From assembly GCF_014204715.1 (NCBI RefSeq), contig NZ_JACHLY010000001.1:2573001-2637000 (forward strand): a stretch of DNA of 64,000 nucleotides. Reading direction: 5' to 3'. The DNA is from Streptomonospora salina. GTDB taxonomy: Bacteria; Actinomycetota; Actinomycetes; Streptosporangiales; Streptosporangiaceae. Shown piece by piece: positions 63,635-64,000 of this stretch (its first letter is position 1; every line of letters begins with the position of its first letter). The notes beneath the pieces are model-generated. The model had not been told where the DNA came from, did not search any database, and saw only the letters and a program-made list of their open reading frames with translations. The translations under genes were made by a program, and so were the position numbers.

Positions 63635-63838
63635 TTGTGGACGCAGCTGGGGAGATCCTGTGGACGAGTGGGGACATCCTGCGGATAGCTTGTGCACAGA
63701 GCTTGTGGATAACTCTGCACGTGTATGTCGATATCCCCTATGGCCAGCGGATACTCTGTGCACCGGCTGTGCGCGAAAGAAATTTCTGCCGCCCCTGTCC
63801 ACAAGTTATCCACAAGCTCCCCCGGCAGTGGTGGACAA
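63635..63838. promoter_or_regulatory. Cluster of DnaA-box-like sequences upstream of dnaB
   Basis: TTGTGGACG (63635), CTGTGGACG (63658), TTGTGCACA (63690), TTGTGGATAA (63703), CTGTCCACA (63795), TTATCCACAA (63806) and GGTGGACAA (63830) lie within 204 bases between dnaB and the MATE gene. Two form the consensus box exactly, facing each other. No gene is encoded in 63549-63884. It could be a secondary origin region, a DnaA-titrating site, or DnaA-regulated promoters for dnaB. Confidence 0.7.
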
Positions 63839-63884
63839 CCCCCGCACACCCAGTCGAACACCTGTCCGCTAAGGTCGCAACGAC

Positions 63885-64000
63885 ATGTCCGCTCTCCTCT
63901 CCGCGCCGCCCTTCCGCCACCCCCACGACCGCGAGATCTTCCGGCTGGCCGTGCCCACCTTCTTCGCCCTGGTGTCCGAGCCGCTGTTCCTGCTCAGCGA
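63885..64000 (+). CDS. Start of a MATE-family efflux transporter (partial)
   Basis: First 38 residues, running off the window: MSALLSAPPFRHPHDREIFR, then LAVPTFFALVSEPLFLLSE. The phrase REIxRLAxPxxxALxxEPLFLL is the usual N-terminus of MATE (DinF-type) transporters, which use Na+ or H+ gradients to export cationic drugs or metabolites. Location beside dnaB is conserved in actinomycetes. Confidence 0.8.
   Translation, partial: MSALLSAPPFRHPHDREIFRLAVPTFFALVSEPLFLLS

Overview
This window is high-GC actinomycete chromosome. Coding frames are strongly GC-biased at third positions, and GTG starts, CelR-type TGGGAGCGCTCCCA boxes and two secreted glycoside hydrolases with C-terminal family 2 carbohydrate-binding modules are present. 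The mix (Thermobifida-like GH6 and GH10 enzymes, DUF397 and Scr1-type remnants, F420 chemistry, actinobacterial dnaX-ybaB-recR and lysC-asd neighbours) points to Nocardiopsaceae, for example a Streptomonospora, Nocardiopsis or Thermobifida relative. That placement is inference, not a database result.

Left edge (1-4.4 kb): mobile-DNA scar. A 3' piece of tRNA-Arg with its terminator looks like the distal attachment site of an element lying to the left. It is followed by a TetR remnant cut by a complete IS5-family element, a probable FtsK-type remnant, an LCP cell-wall ligase and an MFS remnant. 4.4-8 kb: nucleotidyltransferase, SAM methyltransferase with a 32-bp palindrome just upstream, a PH/SHOCT protein and a PGRP-type amidase.

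8-15.2 kb: sugar-acid catabolism. A four-gene leftward operon encodes uronate dehydrogenase, a KdgD-type dehydratase, an enolase-superfamily enzyme and an alpha-ketoglutarate-semialdehyde dehydrogenase. Together these can take a uronic acid to 2-oxoglutarate. A LacI regulator lies beside it, and three matching operators mark the operon, the regulator and a small-molecule kinase gene. 15.4-32.3 kb: GH6 endoglucanase and GH10 xylanase with recognisable operators, an OmpA/lipoprotein pair, a BASS transporter and LysR, a DUF2637-HTH fusion, an F420 oxidoreductase, an EamA transporter, PdxH, and a DUF1349 protein under a CelR-like box. Several decayed genes are scattered between them.

32.4-41.8 kb: PAP2 phosphatase, a FadR-type GntR regulator, a 27-bp palindrome, and a three-gene pyruvate-dehydrogenase-type operon (E1alpha, E1beta, E2). 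These are followed by a NUDIX hydrolase and an S9 peptidase coupled to a second GntR regulator. 42-48.6 kb: conserved core of asd, lysC (with an internal beta-subunit start), recR, ybaB, dnaX and the SRP RNA. 48.6-60.2 kb: membrane protein, two tRNA-Ser genes, an ABC exporter, two STAS proteins, tadA with two tandem associated proteins, upp, small conserved proteins, and an 11-nt repeat array resembling PHO boxes.

60.3-64 kb: dnaB carrying two inteins of different types. One is a 187-residue class 3 mini-intein splitting the Walker A loop; the other is a 426-residue Cys1 intein with a LAGLIDADG endonuclease. Upstream lies a cluster of DnaA-box-like sequences, then the start of a MATE transporter. 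The dual-intein dnaB, the DnaA-box cluster, the LacI-controlled aldarate regulon and the two perfect operator palindromes are the most notable content.
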